A stretch of 15,226 bases of DNA from Acidobacteriota bacterium. GTDB taxonomy: Bacteria; Acidobacteriota; Blastocatellia; Pyrinomonadales; Pyrinomonadaceae. The position numbers and the translations under genes are program-made. Every line of letters begins with the position of its first letter. Position 1 is the stretch's first letter. Below are positions 1 through 7,308 of the stretch, piece by piece. Below the pieces are notes generated by a model. That model was given only the letters and a program-made list of their open reading frames with translations, did no database searches and was not told where the DNA came from. Location: positions 1-15,226 of the forward strand of contig JAHEEZ010000070.1 in NCBI GenBank assembly GCA_024640445.1. Reading direction: 5' to 3'.

Positions 1-385
1 CAAGCCCCGCATAAAGGCTCTCAGTGTTTTCGCGGACGATGACGAGATCAAGTTCAGGGTATCTGCACGGCACGTTCGGAATAGCCTTGATCGGCCGCAC
101 GTTCGCATAAAGGTCGAGCGCTTTTCGAAGCCCTACATTTACCGAAGTAAATCCTTTTCCGATCGGCGTTGTAAGTGGCCCCTTCAGTGCCACCTTGTTT
201 CGCTTAACCGAATCGATCAACTCATCAGGCAGCGTCGTGCCGACACGCTCCTGCGCGTGGGACCCTGCCATCTGGGACTCCCAGGTGATGTCAACGCCGG
301 TCGCCTCGATCACCCTGACGGTCGCCGCGGTAATTTCCGGTCCGATCCCGTCGCCGGGGATGAGCGTGATAGTGTGTTTCGCCAT
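1..385 (-). CDS. NAD-type isocitrate/isopropylmalate dehydrogenase, N-terminal part (runs off the window)
   Basis: The reverse strand reads 128 codons from an ATG at 385-383 and is still open at base 1, so the C-terminal part lies outside the window. The protein begins MAKHTITLIPGDGIGPEI, the N-terminal signature of the beta-decarboxylating dehydrogenase family (isocitrate, isopropylmalate, homoisocitrate, tartrate). Further family motifs follow: LKGPLTTPIGKG, SVNVGLRKALDLYANVRP (substrate-binding Ser and Arg residues) and IVRENTESLYAG. The combination PNVPCRYPELD plus RENTE resembles NAD-dependent isocitrate dehydrogenases of the TCA cycle more than LeuB, but substrate choice cannot be fixed from this part alone. 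The enzyme is cytoplasmic. It is transcribed away from the LolA-like gene at 559, and the two share the 386-558 spacer. No strong ribosome binding site precedes the ATG. Confidence 0.88.
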   Translation of the reverse strand, partial: MAKHTITLIPGDGIGPEITAATVRVIEATGVDITWESQMAGSHAQERVGTTLPDELIDSVKRNKVALKGPLTTPIGKGFTSVNVGLRKALDLYANVRPIKAIPNVPCRYPELDLVIVRENTESLYAGL

Positions 386-448
386 ATCTTTAGGACCCAG
401 CAAGACTTTCTTATCGACTGATCAAGGAACATTCTATTCAAAGTCGCC

Positions 449-465
449 GCGCAAAGCCATTGCGC
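449..465. promoter_or_regulatory. Small perfect inverted repeat in a divergent intergenic region
   Basis: GCGCAA (449-454), a 5-base spacer, then TTGCGC (460-465) form a perfect 6-bp palindrome. It lies about 63 bases upstream of the minus-strand dehydrogenase start and about 93 bases upstream of the LolA-like gene. The size and position fit an operator or a small hairpin. No U-tract follows it on either strand, so it is not a convincing intrinsic terminator. Confidence 0.3.
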
Positions 466-546
466 CTGAGACTCCTTCTGCTTCTGAAACTTTAATCGCC
501 CGAGTCCGTTTTAGAACAAAATCTTCTTAGATCTCAGTTCACTAAA

Positions 547-552
547 AAGGAG
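547..552 (+). promoter_or_regulatory. Strong Shine-Dalgarno site
   Basis: AAGGAG lies six bases before the ATG at 559 and fixes the start of the LolA-like gene. It is one of only two strong ribosome binding sites in the window. Confidence 0.8.
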
Positions 553-558
553 CAATAA

Positions 559-1326
559 ATGCGAAAGATATTTCTTACTGCCATGATCTTTTCCTTGTTA
601 ACCGTTCCCGGATTCGCCCTGAAGATCAAAACCGGCGAGGACGTCATCAAGGCGATGCATTCAAAGTATTCAGGCAAGTGGTACAAGACGCTGACGTTTG
701 TTCAGAAGAACACGCAGTGGGGTTCCGATGGATCCATTACAAACTCTACCTGGTATGAGGCTATGTCTGTCCCTGGCCGGTTGAGGGTCGATTTCGATCC
801 TCTCGATTCCGGAAACGGGATGATGTTCGTTGACGGCAATCAGATGATCTTCAACGGAGGCAAACTCGCCCGGAATACGCCGAGGATCCACGACCTGATG
901 GTCCTCGGATTTGATGTTTATAGCCAGTCACCTGAGAAGACGATCGGTCAATTGAAAGAATTGAAATACGATCTTACGGTTCTGAGCGAAAATGAATGGC
1001 AAGGCCGGTCGGTTTGGGTCGTCGGGGCGGCCAAGGGTGACGGCAAATCTCCTCAGTTCTGGATAGACAAAGATCGGCTCCTTTTCGTCAAACTGGTCAA
1101 GGCAGGCGGCACGGAAGGAAAGCAGGTCCAGGAGACCCGATTCAATAAATACTACAAAGTGAAGGGCGGCGGCTGGGTCTCTCCGGAAGTCGAGTTCATT
1201 GTTAACGGCAAGAATACCTTCCTTGAAGAATACTCGGACATTCAGACTGATATCCCGCTCGACGAAGACCTGTTCAACCCCGAGAAATGGGCGAATGTCG
1301 GGAAAACTTATTTTAAGTTGAAGTAA
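559..1326 (+). CDS. Secreted LolA-like / outer-membrane lipoprotein-sorting family protein
   Basis: The 255-residue protein has a typical signal peptide: a positive start (MRK), a hydrophobic stretch to about residue 17, and a likely cleavage after PGFA (residue 20). It is therefore expected in the periplasm. The mature part alternates beta-rich segments such as MMFVDGNQMIFNGGKLAR and FWIDKDRLLFVKLV. This order matches the half-barrel LolA/LolB-like fold, in which a strand pair reports a modelled substrate state and a WIDK...L segment follows. LolA proteins carry lipoproteins from the inner to the outer membrane, but this protein is longer than classical LolA (about 180 to 200 residues) and may belong to a broader LolA-like family of unknown cargo. 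The start is supported by AAGGAG at 547-552. It stands alone: the next gene begins about 320 bases later. Confidence 0.65.
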   Translation: MRKIFLTAMIFSLLTVPGFALKIKTGEDVIKAMHSKYSGKWYKTLTFVQKNTQWGSDGSITNSTWYEAMSVPGRLRVDFDPLDSGNGMMFVDGNQMIFNGGKLARNTPRIHDLMVLGFDVYSQSPEKTIGQLKELKYDLTVLSENEWQGRSVWVVGAAKGDGKSPQFWIDKDRLLFVKLVKAGGTEGKQVQETRFNKYYKVKGGGWVSPEVEFIVNGKNTFLEEYSDIQTDIPLDEDLFNPEKWANVGKTYFKLK

Positions 1327-1644
1327 GTGGGCGAGGGGAGAGATCGTCCGACACACTTCAGTTTGTCGAGGCCTCTTTGTGTCCCTGGCGCTTAGCGTCT
1401 TCGCGGGGGATCTTATTCCGAAGTGCCGGCTATGGGCCGCAGAAAGGGTTCCCGCCAAGAGGCAAAGGCGCAAAGGAAGAATTCCGGCGTCAGGACAGGA
1501 TGTTCTACTTAGTTCAAATCCCCGATGCCTCGCCGAAGAGCCGTGCCGACATTCCGAGATCCTTCCGTGACGCCCGTGCCCTCACGGACCGCACTCCCCC
1601 CTGTTATGAATAGATCCGCGTTTATATTAAATTAGTACCTTCGG
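1327..1644. other. Non-coding gap of about 320 bases
   Basis: No open frame here has a recognisable protein: the short frames are overlapping and low in plausibility. The gap holds the degenerate inverted repeat at 1374-1476, a 7-bp hairpin at 1564-1588 (TCCGTGA, 11-base loop, TCACGGA) with no T-tract, and an AT-rich patch (TATATT at 1623-1628) just before thiO that could be a -10 element. Nothing else stands out between 1480 and 1560. Confidence 0.6.
1374..1476. repeat. Degenerate long inverted repeat of the CTTTGCG...GGCAAAGG type
   Basis: The left arm (about 1374-1410, beginning CTTTGTGTCCCTGGCG) and the right arm (about 1446-1476, ending GGCAAAGGCGCAAAGG) are imperfect reverse complements around a spacer of about 35 bases. 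The right arm in reverse complement reads CCTTTGCGCCTTTGCC then CTTGGCGGG. The left arm reads CTTTGTGTCCCTGGCG, then CTTAGCG, then TCTTCGCGGG. Short periodic CTTTGCG-like units of this kind occur as dispersed intergenic repeats in several bacterial phyla. The copy seems decayed. Whether it is multicopy in this genome cannot be seen here. Confidence 0.45.
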
Positions 1645-1650
1645 GTGATA

Positions 1651-2796
1651 ATGAATGACGCTGGAAAATCGGATGTGCTTGTTGTCGGCGCGGGTGTGAT
1701 CGGACTGTCGATCGCTCGCGCTCTGCACAAGTGTGGGGCGGGCATGGTCACCATTCTTGAGCGAGGCTCTCCCGGACGGGAATCTTCTCACGCTGCGGCG
1801 GGAATGCTCGCGCCTCAGGCAGAAGCGGAAACACCCGATGACTTCTTTCGTTTTTGCCGTGCGTCGAATGAACTGTATCCGGCCTTCTGCGCGGCACTGC
1901 TGGAAGAAACGGGGATTGACCCGGAATTTGACGATTCGGGCACGCTCTATCTTGCGTTCGACGAAAGTGATCTTCACGAATTGGGAAGACGCTATGAATG
2001 GCAATCCGCTGCCGGACTTCGGGTGGAGCACCTGAGCGCTGAGGACACCCACAAGCTTGAACCGTTTGTTTCGCCGGATTCGCTCGGATCGCTATATTTT
2101 CCTGAGGACCGCCAGGTCGAGAACCGCCGGTTGCTTTCTTCGCTTCTCAGTTACTGCGAGATCAACGGGATCGAGGTGATCTCCGGCGCAGAGGTGGTAA
2201 CGGTCTCAGGCTTGAAGGGCATTGCCGACGGTGTGGTCTGTTCTGATGGGCGAAGATTCAGCGCCGGCTCGGTGGTGCTTGCAACAGGCGCCTGGACATC
2301 GTTCATCAAAGGCGCCGAGCCGTTGCAAGGCATTCCTTTGATAAAACCGATACGTGGGCAAATGCTGAGCTTTCGCGCAGCAAAGCAGTTGTTCCGTCAC
2401 GTTATTTACAGTCCGCGGGGCTACATAGTCCCGAGAAGATACGGCAGGATCCTTGCAGGCGCAACGACAGAGGACGCCGGTTTCGAAAACAAGGTGACCG
2501 AGGATGGTATGACGCTTGTTCTCGATCACGCTTTGGAGATCTCGCCGAGCCTGGAAAGCCTTCCGATCCAGGAACGCTGGTCAGGACTGCGGCCGTATGC
2601 CGAGGCCGGGCATCCGGTGATCGGACCAGTCGGAGGCATGGAACGATTGTTCGTCGCCGCGGGGCACTACAGGAACGGGATCCTGCTGGCTCCGCTGACG
2701 GCTGAACTGCTTTCAGAGTTGATCGTGAACGGCGAAGAATCCATGTTTGTCAGGCAGTTTTCGAAAGGCGGCACCGCGAAGTTCAAGACGGTTTAA
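1651..2796 (+). CDS. thiO: Glycine oxidase ThiO, FAD-dependent
   Basis: This 381-residue protein is a DAO-family flavoenzyme. It opens with the Rossmann motif SDVLVVGAGVIGLSIARAL (GxGxxG) and then VTILERG, the acidic end of the second strand that binds the FAD ribose. Next come SSHAAAGMLAPQAEAE, characteristic of glycine oxidase/ThiO, and LATGAWT in the second FAD-contact region. The C-terminus carries RWSGLRPYAEAGHPVIGPV and AAGHYRNGILLAPLTA, both typical of ThiO. The enzyme oxidises glycine to iminoglycine for assembly of the thiazole ring of thiamine. No other thiamine gene is visible in the window. A GTG two codons upstream (1645) is an alternative start; no good ribosome binding site distinguishes them. 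The downstream thioredoxin-like gene begins 29 bases after the stop, suggesting co-transcription. Confidence 0.9.
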   Translation: MNDAGKSDVLVVGAGVIGLSIARALHKCGAGMVTILERGSPGRESSHAAAGMLAPQAEAETPDDFFRFCRASNELYPAFCAALLEETGIDPEFDDSGTLYLAFDESDLHELGRRYEWQSAAGLRVEHLSAEDTHKLEPFVSPDSLGSLYFPEDRQVENRRLLSSLLSYCEINGIEVISGAEVVTVSGLKGIADGVVCSDGRRFSAGSVVLATGAWTSFIKGAEPLQGIPLIKPIRGQMLSFRAAKQLFRHVIYSPRGYIVPRRYGRILAGATTEDAGFENKVTEDGMTLVLDHALEISPSLESLPIQERWSGLRPYAEAGHPVIGPVGGMERLFVAAGHYRNGILLAPLTAELLSELIVNGEESMFVRQFSKGGTAKFKTV

Positions 2797-2825
2797 TTAC
2801 AGTATTTGGGATCCGCCATTCAAGT

Positions 2826-4244
2826 ATGAAGCGAATTATTATCTTAGGTATCATCCTGCTCTCTGCGGCCGCGGTCTTTGGACAATCCGGGAGGAAAAGC
2901 CCGGAGCCTTCCGAAACACCGTCCGCGTTCGATGCCCTTTCTGTGCACGCTATGTACACTCAGGCAGTGAACTTCGCGCGTGACAGGTTCACCGAACTTG
3001 AACAGAAGAATGCCCCGTACAGCGAATCGCTCCACCTTCAGATCCTGAAGGAGCAGAAGGAACTCGCCGCGAAATACGCCGCGGCCGCAGCCGAAAGGAA
3101 GGACCTGGCCGGAACCGACCTGTATTATCTGGGCCGGCTTCACTGGCTTGCCACGAATGCTGACGATGCGGAAGTGGCTTTCGAGAAGTTCCTTGAAACA
3201 ACAGGAGACGAAGACGGAGAGATGAAGCAGACCGCGCGCTCCGTCATCGTGGTGATGGCCGCGGAAAGAAACAACTTCGAAAAGTCGGAGAAAGCGCTGG
3301 CGGACTACTACGCGAACAAACCCGTCCGCGTATCCGAACAGGCGAAGATGGAAAAACAGGTTGCCTACAGCTACACGACGAGCGGAAGGTACAAAGAAGC
3401 CGCGCCGCACGCGTCGAAAGCCTTTGAGGCGACCACCTCTTTGCTGTTCGAAGAGGAATCCAGGGCCCGGGCGCTTAATCAGTTCCTGGACGCGGGCATT
3501 ACCTCCTTCAAGATCGAGAAAGAGCTTGGCAATGCCGAGCTGGCTGAAGCGGTACTCGCGAAGCTGAAGAAATACGCTGCGACGGTCCAGTCGCACAGCA
3601 TCTATTTCCGCGCCATAGACGAGAAGATAAAATATATGATCGAGACCGGCCGCAAGGCCTCGGCTCTCGCGTATTACACCGATTCCCTCATAAACGTTCA
3701 GAAGGACTTCAAGGACCTTTCCCTGCGGGCGACCGTGGAAAGAAACCTCAAGAAGCGCGAAGCGCATTACCGGATACTTGGCGAGCAGGCACCCGAGCTC
3801 GACACGATCAAGAAGTGGATTCCGGGAAAACCGGCGCCGCTCGCATCCCTTCGCGGAAAGGTGGTCTTATTGGATTTCTGGGCTACCTGGTGCGGCCCCT
3901 GTTTTGAAGCATTCCCATACCTCGCGGAATGGCATAAGACGCTGGGGAAGGACGGGCTCGTGATCCTTGGGGTCACAAGGTTCTACGGCCAGGCTGACGG
4001 CGAGAAGGCGACCGAGGAACAGGAACTTGCGTATCTTGCGAAATTCAGGCAAAAGGAAGATCTCCCGTACGAGTTCGCAATTGCGGACGGGCAGTCGAAC
4101 CAGATCAGGTACGGCGCGCAGGCGCTCCCGACTACGGTCCTGATCGACAGAAAAGGGGTCGTAAGATATGTCGAGTCAGGCGCCGGAGAATCGAGACATG
4201 AAGAAGTACGGGAAATGATCAACCGTCTTCTCACGGAAGAGTAG
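2826..4244 (+). CDS. Secreted TPR-like protein with C-terminal TlpA/thioredoxin domain
   Basis: The 472-residue protein has a signal peptide (MKRIIILGIILLSAAAVFGQ, likely cleaved near residue 20). A long all-helical middle (about 40-320) then contains TPR-like helix pairs, for example LYYLGRLHWLATNADDAEVA and VAYSYTTSGRYKEAAPHASK. The last 150 residues are a TlpA/ResA-type redoxin: a GKPAPLASLRGKVVLLDFWA entry strand, the active-site WCGPC (355-359) and the cis-proline motif ALPTTVLID (P435). Such domains act in the periplasm on disulfides of cytochrome c or other secreted proteins. The helical part probably serves as a protein-binding platform. The usual TlpA protein is under 200 residues, so the large N-terminal extension is notable. 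It lies 29 bases after thiO and 36 bases before the methyltransferase start. Confidence 0.85.
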   Translation: MKRIIILGIILLSAAAVFGQSGRKSPEPSETPSAFDALSVHAMYTQAVNFARDRFTELEQKNAPYSESLHLQILKEQKELAAKYAAAAAERKDLAGTDLYYLGRLHWLATNADDAEVAFEKFLETTGDEDGEMKQTARSVIVVMAAERNNFEKSEKALADYYANKPVRVSEQAKMEKQVAYSYTTSGRYKEAAPHASKAFEATTSLLFEEESRARALNQFLDAGITSFKIEKELGNAELAEAVLAKLKKYAATVQSHSIYFRAIDEKIKYMIETGRKASALAYYTDSLINVQKDFKDLSLRATVERNLKKREAHYRILGEQAPELDTIKKWIPGKPAPLASLRGKVVLLDFWATWCGPCFEAFPYLAEWHKTLGKDGLVILGVTRFYGQADGEKATEEQELAYLAKFRQKEDLPYEFAIADGQSNQIRYGAQALPTTVLIDRKGVVRYVESGAGESRHEEVREMINRLLTEE

Positions 4245-4280
4245 CCGGACAGAGGTCTTTTGCGGCTAGCGATAGGAAGA

Positions 4281-4916
4281 ATGGCTGAAAGAGGATTCAA
4301 GACACAAGAATTCTACGACCGGATCGCCGATGCTCATAATGTGGCGCTCAATCTGAACGGATATCGAGGTTCGGTCGCGCGCTACTTAAAGTCGATCGAT
4401 CCCGGCATTGGGCCTGAATCGTACGTGCTCGACGCAGGAAGCGGGACGGGCATTGTCACGATGGGATTCTACTCTGCCGGTTTCAGTCCAAAGCGAACGA
4501 TCACTTTCGATCTGTCGCACAACTCGCTCTCGCTCGGCCGCGATCAGTTCCGGAAAGACCGGAACACACCCGCCACGAAGATTAGTCCTGTCCAGGGAAA
4601 CATCTTGAAGCTTCCTTTCGCCGAAGGGACGTTCGATCTGATTCTGTCGTGCGGCGTGCTTGAGTACGTCCCGCTCGACAACGGCCTGAGCGAACTGGCG
4701 CGCGTCCTGAGGCCGGGCGGAAAGTTGATCTTCATTCCCATCAAGCCCTCGATCGTGGGAGCCGTTCTGGAGTTCCTCTACAAGTTCAAGAAACATCCTT
4801 TGCCAGAGGTCCGCAGATATGCCGAGACCTATTTCCGCATCGTCGGTCACCACAAGTTCAGGATCACGGAAACGATGGGTTGGTCGAAGGTCGTATTCCT
4901 GCTGGAAAAGAAGTAA
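4281..4916 (+). CDS. Class I SAM-dependent methyltransferase (UbiE/Methyltransf_11 type)
   Basis: The protein has 211 residues from ATG 4281. Motif I is clear (VLDAGSGTGIVT, residues 49-60), followed by the acidic strand end ITFDLSHNSL that contacts the SAM ribose, then QGNILKLPFAEGTFDLI, LSCGVLEYV and LRPGGKLIFIP. These are the classical SAM methyltransferase motifs in order, closest in style to UbiE and lipid or small-molecule methyltransferases. The substrate is unknown. The end of the protein (YRIVGHHKFR-like segment and TMGWSKVVFLLEKK) closes the fold normally. A TTG at 4260 would add seven residues, but the ATG gives a more natural N-terminus and is preceded by AGGA at 4274-4277, although the spacing is short. 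It sits between the TlpA-like gene and the phosphodiesterase in a tight run. Confidence 0.85.
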   Translation: MAERGFKTQEFYDRIADAHNVALNLNGYRGSVARYLKSIDPGIGPESYVLDAGSGTGIVTMGFYSAGFSPKRTITFDLSHNSLSLGRDQFRKDRNTPATKISPVQGNILKLPFAEGTFDLILSCGVLEYVPLDNGLSELARVLRPGGKLIFIPIKPSIVGAVLEFLYKFKKHPLPEVRRYAETYFRIVGHHKFRITETMGWSKVVFLLEKK

Positions 4917-4948
4917 GAAATTCACAACGCCCCGTAACGGTTCATTTA

Positions 4949-5761
4949 ATGTCACGCACTCATAGCAGACCGATGATCATCGCCCACCGGGGCTCTTCCC
5001 ATATTGCGCCGGAAAACACTTTGGGCGCTTTCGAGCTCGCGTTGTCGGAGGGTGCGGAAGGGATCGAAATGGATGTGAACGTTACCCGGGACGGCATTCC
5101 GGTCGTTTTCCATGATCCCACTTTGAACCGGATCGCGGGAAGCGGCCTGCGCATCGCCGAACTCGATCTCGCGGCGCTTTCTGGGGTGTCGGTGGGAGAC
5201 TGGTTCAACCGTCGATACCCAAAAAGGGCCGACAAGACGTACGCCGCTTTCGGCATTCCGACCCTGAAAGCGGTCCTGGAGCGTTTGGAAGGCTTCGAGG
5301 GGCCGGTGTTCGTTGAACTGAAATGCAGGGAAGCAGGCCTTCAACGCTGCGTCGAATCGGTTGCCCGGGTGCTTTCGGGTTCGCCTTTGTTCGGCCAGGT
5401 GGTGTTCAAGAGTTTCCTGCCGGATGCGGTGCCTTTGATCCGGAGCACCTGTCCCGGATTGTCCACCGCCGCGCTGTTCGCCCCAAAGGTGATGTCGATA
5501 ATCAGGACGGAGAAGCGGCTTGTAAATATCGCCTCAGATCTGGGGGCGGACATGCTGTCGCTTCATTCCACCCTCGCGACAAGGAAATTGATGAAGAAGG
5601 CGAATCGTTCAGGGCTCAGAGTGGCGATCTGGACAGTCGACAATCCCAGGTGGATGAAAAGAGCGATGGAACTTGGCGTTGACGCCCTGATTACGAACAA
5701 GCCGACGAAGATGCTGCTCAAGCGGCGACAGATACTTCACAGGAACTCAATCACTGCCTGA
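4949..5761 (+). CDS. Glycerophosphodiester phosphodiesterase (GDPD family)
   Basis: The 270-residue protein begins with MIIAHRGSSHIAPENTLGAF after eight residues. It has the catalytic His13-Arg14 pair, the metal ligands E40 and D42 in GIEMDVNVTRDG, the second catalytic His55 in VVFHDPTL, and E123 in VELK. The C-terminus contains VAIWTVDNP and GVDALITNKP, the barrel strands typical of the family. The enzyme hydrolyses glycerophosphodiesters to glycerol 3-phosphate and an alcohol. No signal peptide is visible, so a cytoplasmic, UgpQ-like role is likely. The frame is open upstream to 4880, inside the methyltransferase, but the family motif starts so close to ATG 4949 that this start is preferred. 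It follows the methyltransferase by 32 bases and is probably the last gene of the run. Confidence 0.9.
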   Translation: MSRTHSRPMIIAHRGSSHIAPENTLGAFELALSEGAEGIEMDVNVTRDGIPVVFHDPTLNRIAGSGLRIAELDLAALSGVSVGDWFNRRYPKRADKTYAAFGIPTLKAVLERLEGFEGPVFVELKCREAGLQRCVESVARVLSGSPLFGQVVFKSFLPDAVPLIRSTCPGLSTAALFAPKVMSIIRTEKRLVNIASDLGADMLSLHSTLATRKLMKKANRSGLRVAIWTVDNPRWMKRAMELGVDALITNKPTKMLLKRRQILHRNSITA

Positions 5762-5783
5762 GCATCCGCCCGTGCTTCTTGCG

Positions 5784-5813
5784 AAGGCGAGTGGTAGCAA
5801 TTAAACTCGCCTT
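5784..5813. terminator. Perfect 9-bp hairpin between the phosphodiesterase and cbs genes
   Basis: AAGGCGAGT (5784-5792), a 12-base loop, then ACTCGCCTT (5805-5813) pair perfectly. It lies 22 bases after the GDPD stop codon and 49 bases before cbs. The position is right for a transcription end, but only a weak T run follows (CTATTT), so a processing or attenuating stem is also possible. Confidence 0.45.
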
Positions 5814-5853
5814 GCTGACCCTATTTAGAAAAACATACCAAAGCTAATTATCC

Positions 5854-5857
5854 GGAG
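5854..5857 (+). promoter_or_regulatory. Shine-Dalgarno site of the cbs gene
   Basis: GGAG, five bases before the ATG at 5863, fixes the start of the following gene. Confidence 0.7.
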
Positions 5858-5862
5858 AAGAA

Positions 5863-7227
5863 ATGAAATACTACGACGACATAACCGCACTGGTCGGCAA
5901 AACGCCGCTCGTGCGGATAAATAACCTGACGCGTCAGCACGGCGTCAAAGGCCAGATCTTCGCAAAGATGGAAAGCCTGAATCCCGGCTATTCGGTCAAG
6001 GACAGGATCGGGATAACGATGATCGATCACGCTGAGGAGGAAGGAAGCCTTAAGCCCGGCGGCACCATAATCGAGGCGACTTCCGGGAACACGGGCATCG
6101 GCCTTGCTCTTACTGCGGCTGTTCGCGGATACAAATGCATCTTCGTGCTTACCGACAAGGTGTCAATGGAAAAGACGCGCTACCTCCGCGCGCTGGGTGC
6201 CGATGTCGTCGTCTGTCCGAACGCGGCGAAATCAGGTACGCCGGACCATTATGTAGATACCGCCAAGCGGATCGCGAAGGAAACTCCGAACTCCTTTTAT
6301 CCGGACCAATACAGCCATCCGGCAAATCCGCTCGCCCATTACATGACGACCGGACCGGAGATCTGGGATGACACCGAAGGAAAGGTGACTCACTTCGTGG
6401 CCGGGATCGGTACAGGCGGCACGATCAGCGGGACCGGAAGATATCTAAAAGAAAAGAACCCCGAAATTCAAATTATCGGGGCGGATCCTTACGGTTCGAT
6501 CTTCAAGACCTATAAGGAGAGCGGATTCGTGCCGGAAGCAACGCCGTATCTTGTCGAAGGTATCGGCCAGTGCGCTCCGACAGTAAACGCCGACATGCGT
6601 GTGATCGATGAGATCATCAACGTAACAGACCGTGATTCGTTCGAATACGCGCGGCAGCTTGGCAGGGTCGAGGGGATATTCTGCGGCGGATCGACGGGAA
6701 CCAACTTTGCGGCTGCGCTTCAGGTCGCTAAGAACGATGAGGACGCTATTGTCGTCTTTATCGTTTGCGACACGGGAGAACATTACCTGACCAAATTCCA
6801 TTCGGACGAATGGATGAAGGAGAAGCTGCTTCTCGAACCGCAGCGGATCACCGCCGGGCTTATTTCGGAAACGAAGACCTCCGGAGCGCCGGCCGAACTG
6901 ATCTTCGCCACGCCCGACGTCACGGTCAGCGAGGCGCTGCAGATGATGGAAACGTCCAGTGTGACTCAGATACCTGTACTTGAGGACCGGCGGTCGGTTG
7001 GATCGCTTAAGGAAAGCAACATACTCGCCAAGCTCCTTGAGAACCGGGAACTTCTTAACTCCAAGGTTTCGGAAGTGATGGACGCGAGTTTTCCGGTGCT
7101 GGACATCGATTCGGGTTACGAAGAGATCAAAGCACGTTTGCGGGAAGCACCGGCGGTCCTGATCGAGGAATTCAAGCGGATTCGAAGCATCATCACGCGC
7201 AGTGACCTTCTCGATCTGCAAAAATGA
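5863..7227 (+). CDS. cbs: Cystathionine beta-synthase / cysteine synthase with C-terminal CBS-domain pair
   Basis: This 454-residue PLP enzyme of the beta-family starts with the entry motif LVGKTPLVRI. It carries the Schiff-base lysine K46 in NPGYSVKDR, the substrate loop TSGNTGIG (73-80), the phosphate-binding loop GIGTGGTISGTG (about 181-192) and the C-terminal CGGSTGTN. The last 115 residues hold two CBS (Bateman) repeats, about 340-395 (VSEALQMMETSSVTQIPVLED) and 400-452 (VSEVMDASFPVLDID, ending in IITRSDLLDL). This layout is that of cystathionine beta-synthases, which condense homocysteine with serine. Some bacterial relatives act as O-acetylserine or O-phosphoserine sulfhydrylases, so the donor is not certain. 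The CBS pair commonly senses adenosyl ligands. Other sulfur genes are not in the window. The gene stands 101 bases after GDPD and 81 bases before the FHA genes. Confidence 0.9.
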   Translation: MKYYDDITALVGKTPLVRINNLTRQHGVKGQIFAKMESLNPGYSVKDRIGITMIDHAEEEGSLKPGGTIIEATSGNTGIGLALTAAVRGYKCIFVLTDKVSMEKTRYLRALGADVVVCPNAAKSGTPDHYVDTAKRIAKETPNSFYPDQYSHPANPLAHYMTTGPEIWDDTEGKVTHFVAGIGTGGTISGTGRYLKEKNPEIQIIGADPYGSIFKTYKESGFVPEATPYLVEGIGQCAPTVNADMRVIDEIINVTDRDSFEYARQLGRVEGIFCGGSTGTNFAAALQVAKNDEDAIVVFIVCDTGEHYLTKFHSDEWMKEKLLLEPQRITAGLISETKTSGAPAELIFATPDVTVSEALQMMETSSVTQIPVLEDRRSVGSLKESNILAKLLENRELLNSKVSEVMDASFPVLDIDSGYEEIKARLREAPAVLIEEFKRIRSIITRSDLLDLQK

Positions 7228-7253
7228 TCTGAAATCGGGGAGTCCCTTTTGGC

Positions 7254-7290
7254 AAGATCTCGTTCGCATCCGGTGTGTTAGCGAGATCTT
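7254..7290. promoter_or_regulatory. 9-bp inverted repeat just upstream of the first FHA gene
   Basis: AAGATCTCG (7254-7262) and CGAGATCTT (7282-7290) are exact reverse complements separated by 19 bases. They lie between the cbs stop codon and the first FHA gene, ending five bases before the putative -10 element at 7296. They could be the terminator stem of cbs, although the following T run is weak, or a two-half-site operator controlling the FHA-T6SS run. Confidence 0.4.
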
Positions 7291-7295
7291 TGCTT

Positions 7296-7301
7296 TATAT
7301 A
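7296..7301 (+). promoter_or_regulatory. Candidate -10 element of the FHA operon
   Basis: TATATA is an AT-rich hexamer with only seven bases between it and the ATG at 7309. No good -35 box is evident at the standard distance. If it is used, transcription would start at or next to the start codon, giving a leaderless message, which fits the absence of a Shine-Dalgarno site. Confidence 0.3.
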
Positions 7302-7308
7302 ACTTTCT

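Noticed and set aside
195..530. Plus-strand open frame of 111 codons
   Set aside because: It lies mostly antisense to the dehydrogenase, whose protein motifs are unmistakable, and its own sequence resembles no protein.
1505..1590. tRNA-like TTCAAATCCCC string and GC-rich hairpin
   Set aside because: No matching acceptor or T-arm stem could be formed around the string, and no anticodon arm is visible.
2844..3767. Long minus-strand open frame (307 codons)
   Set aside because: It is the antisense shadow of the TPR-TlpA gene, which has a signal peptide and active-site motifs. The shadow is rich in Arg/Phe/Gly with no domain.
4260..4280. TTG start extending the methyltransferase by seven residues
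   Set aside because: The added residues have no family support, and ATG 4281 gives a natural N-terminus with AGGA just upstream.
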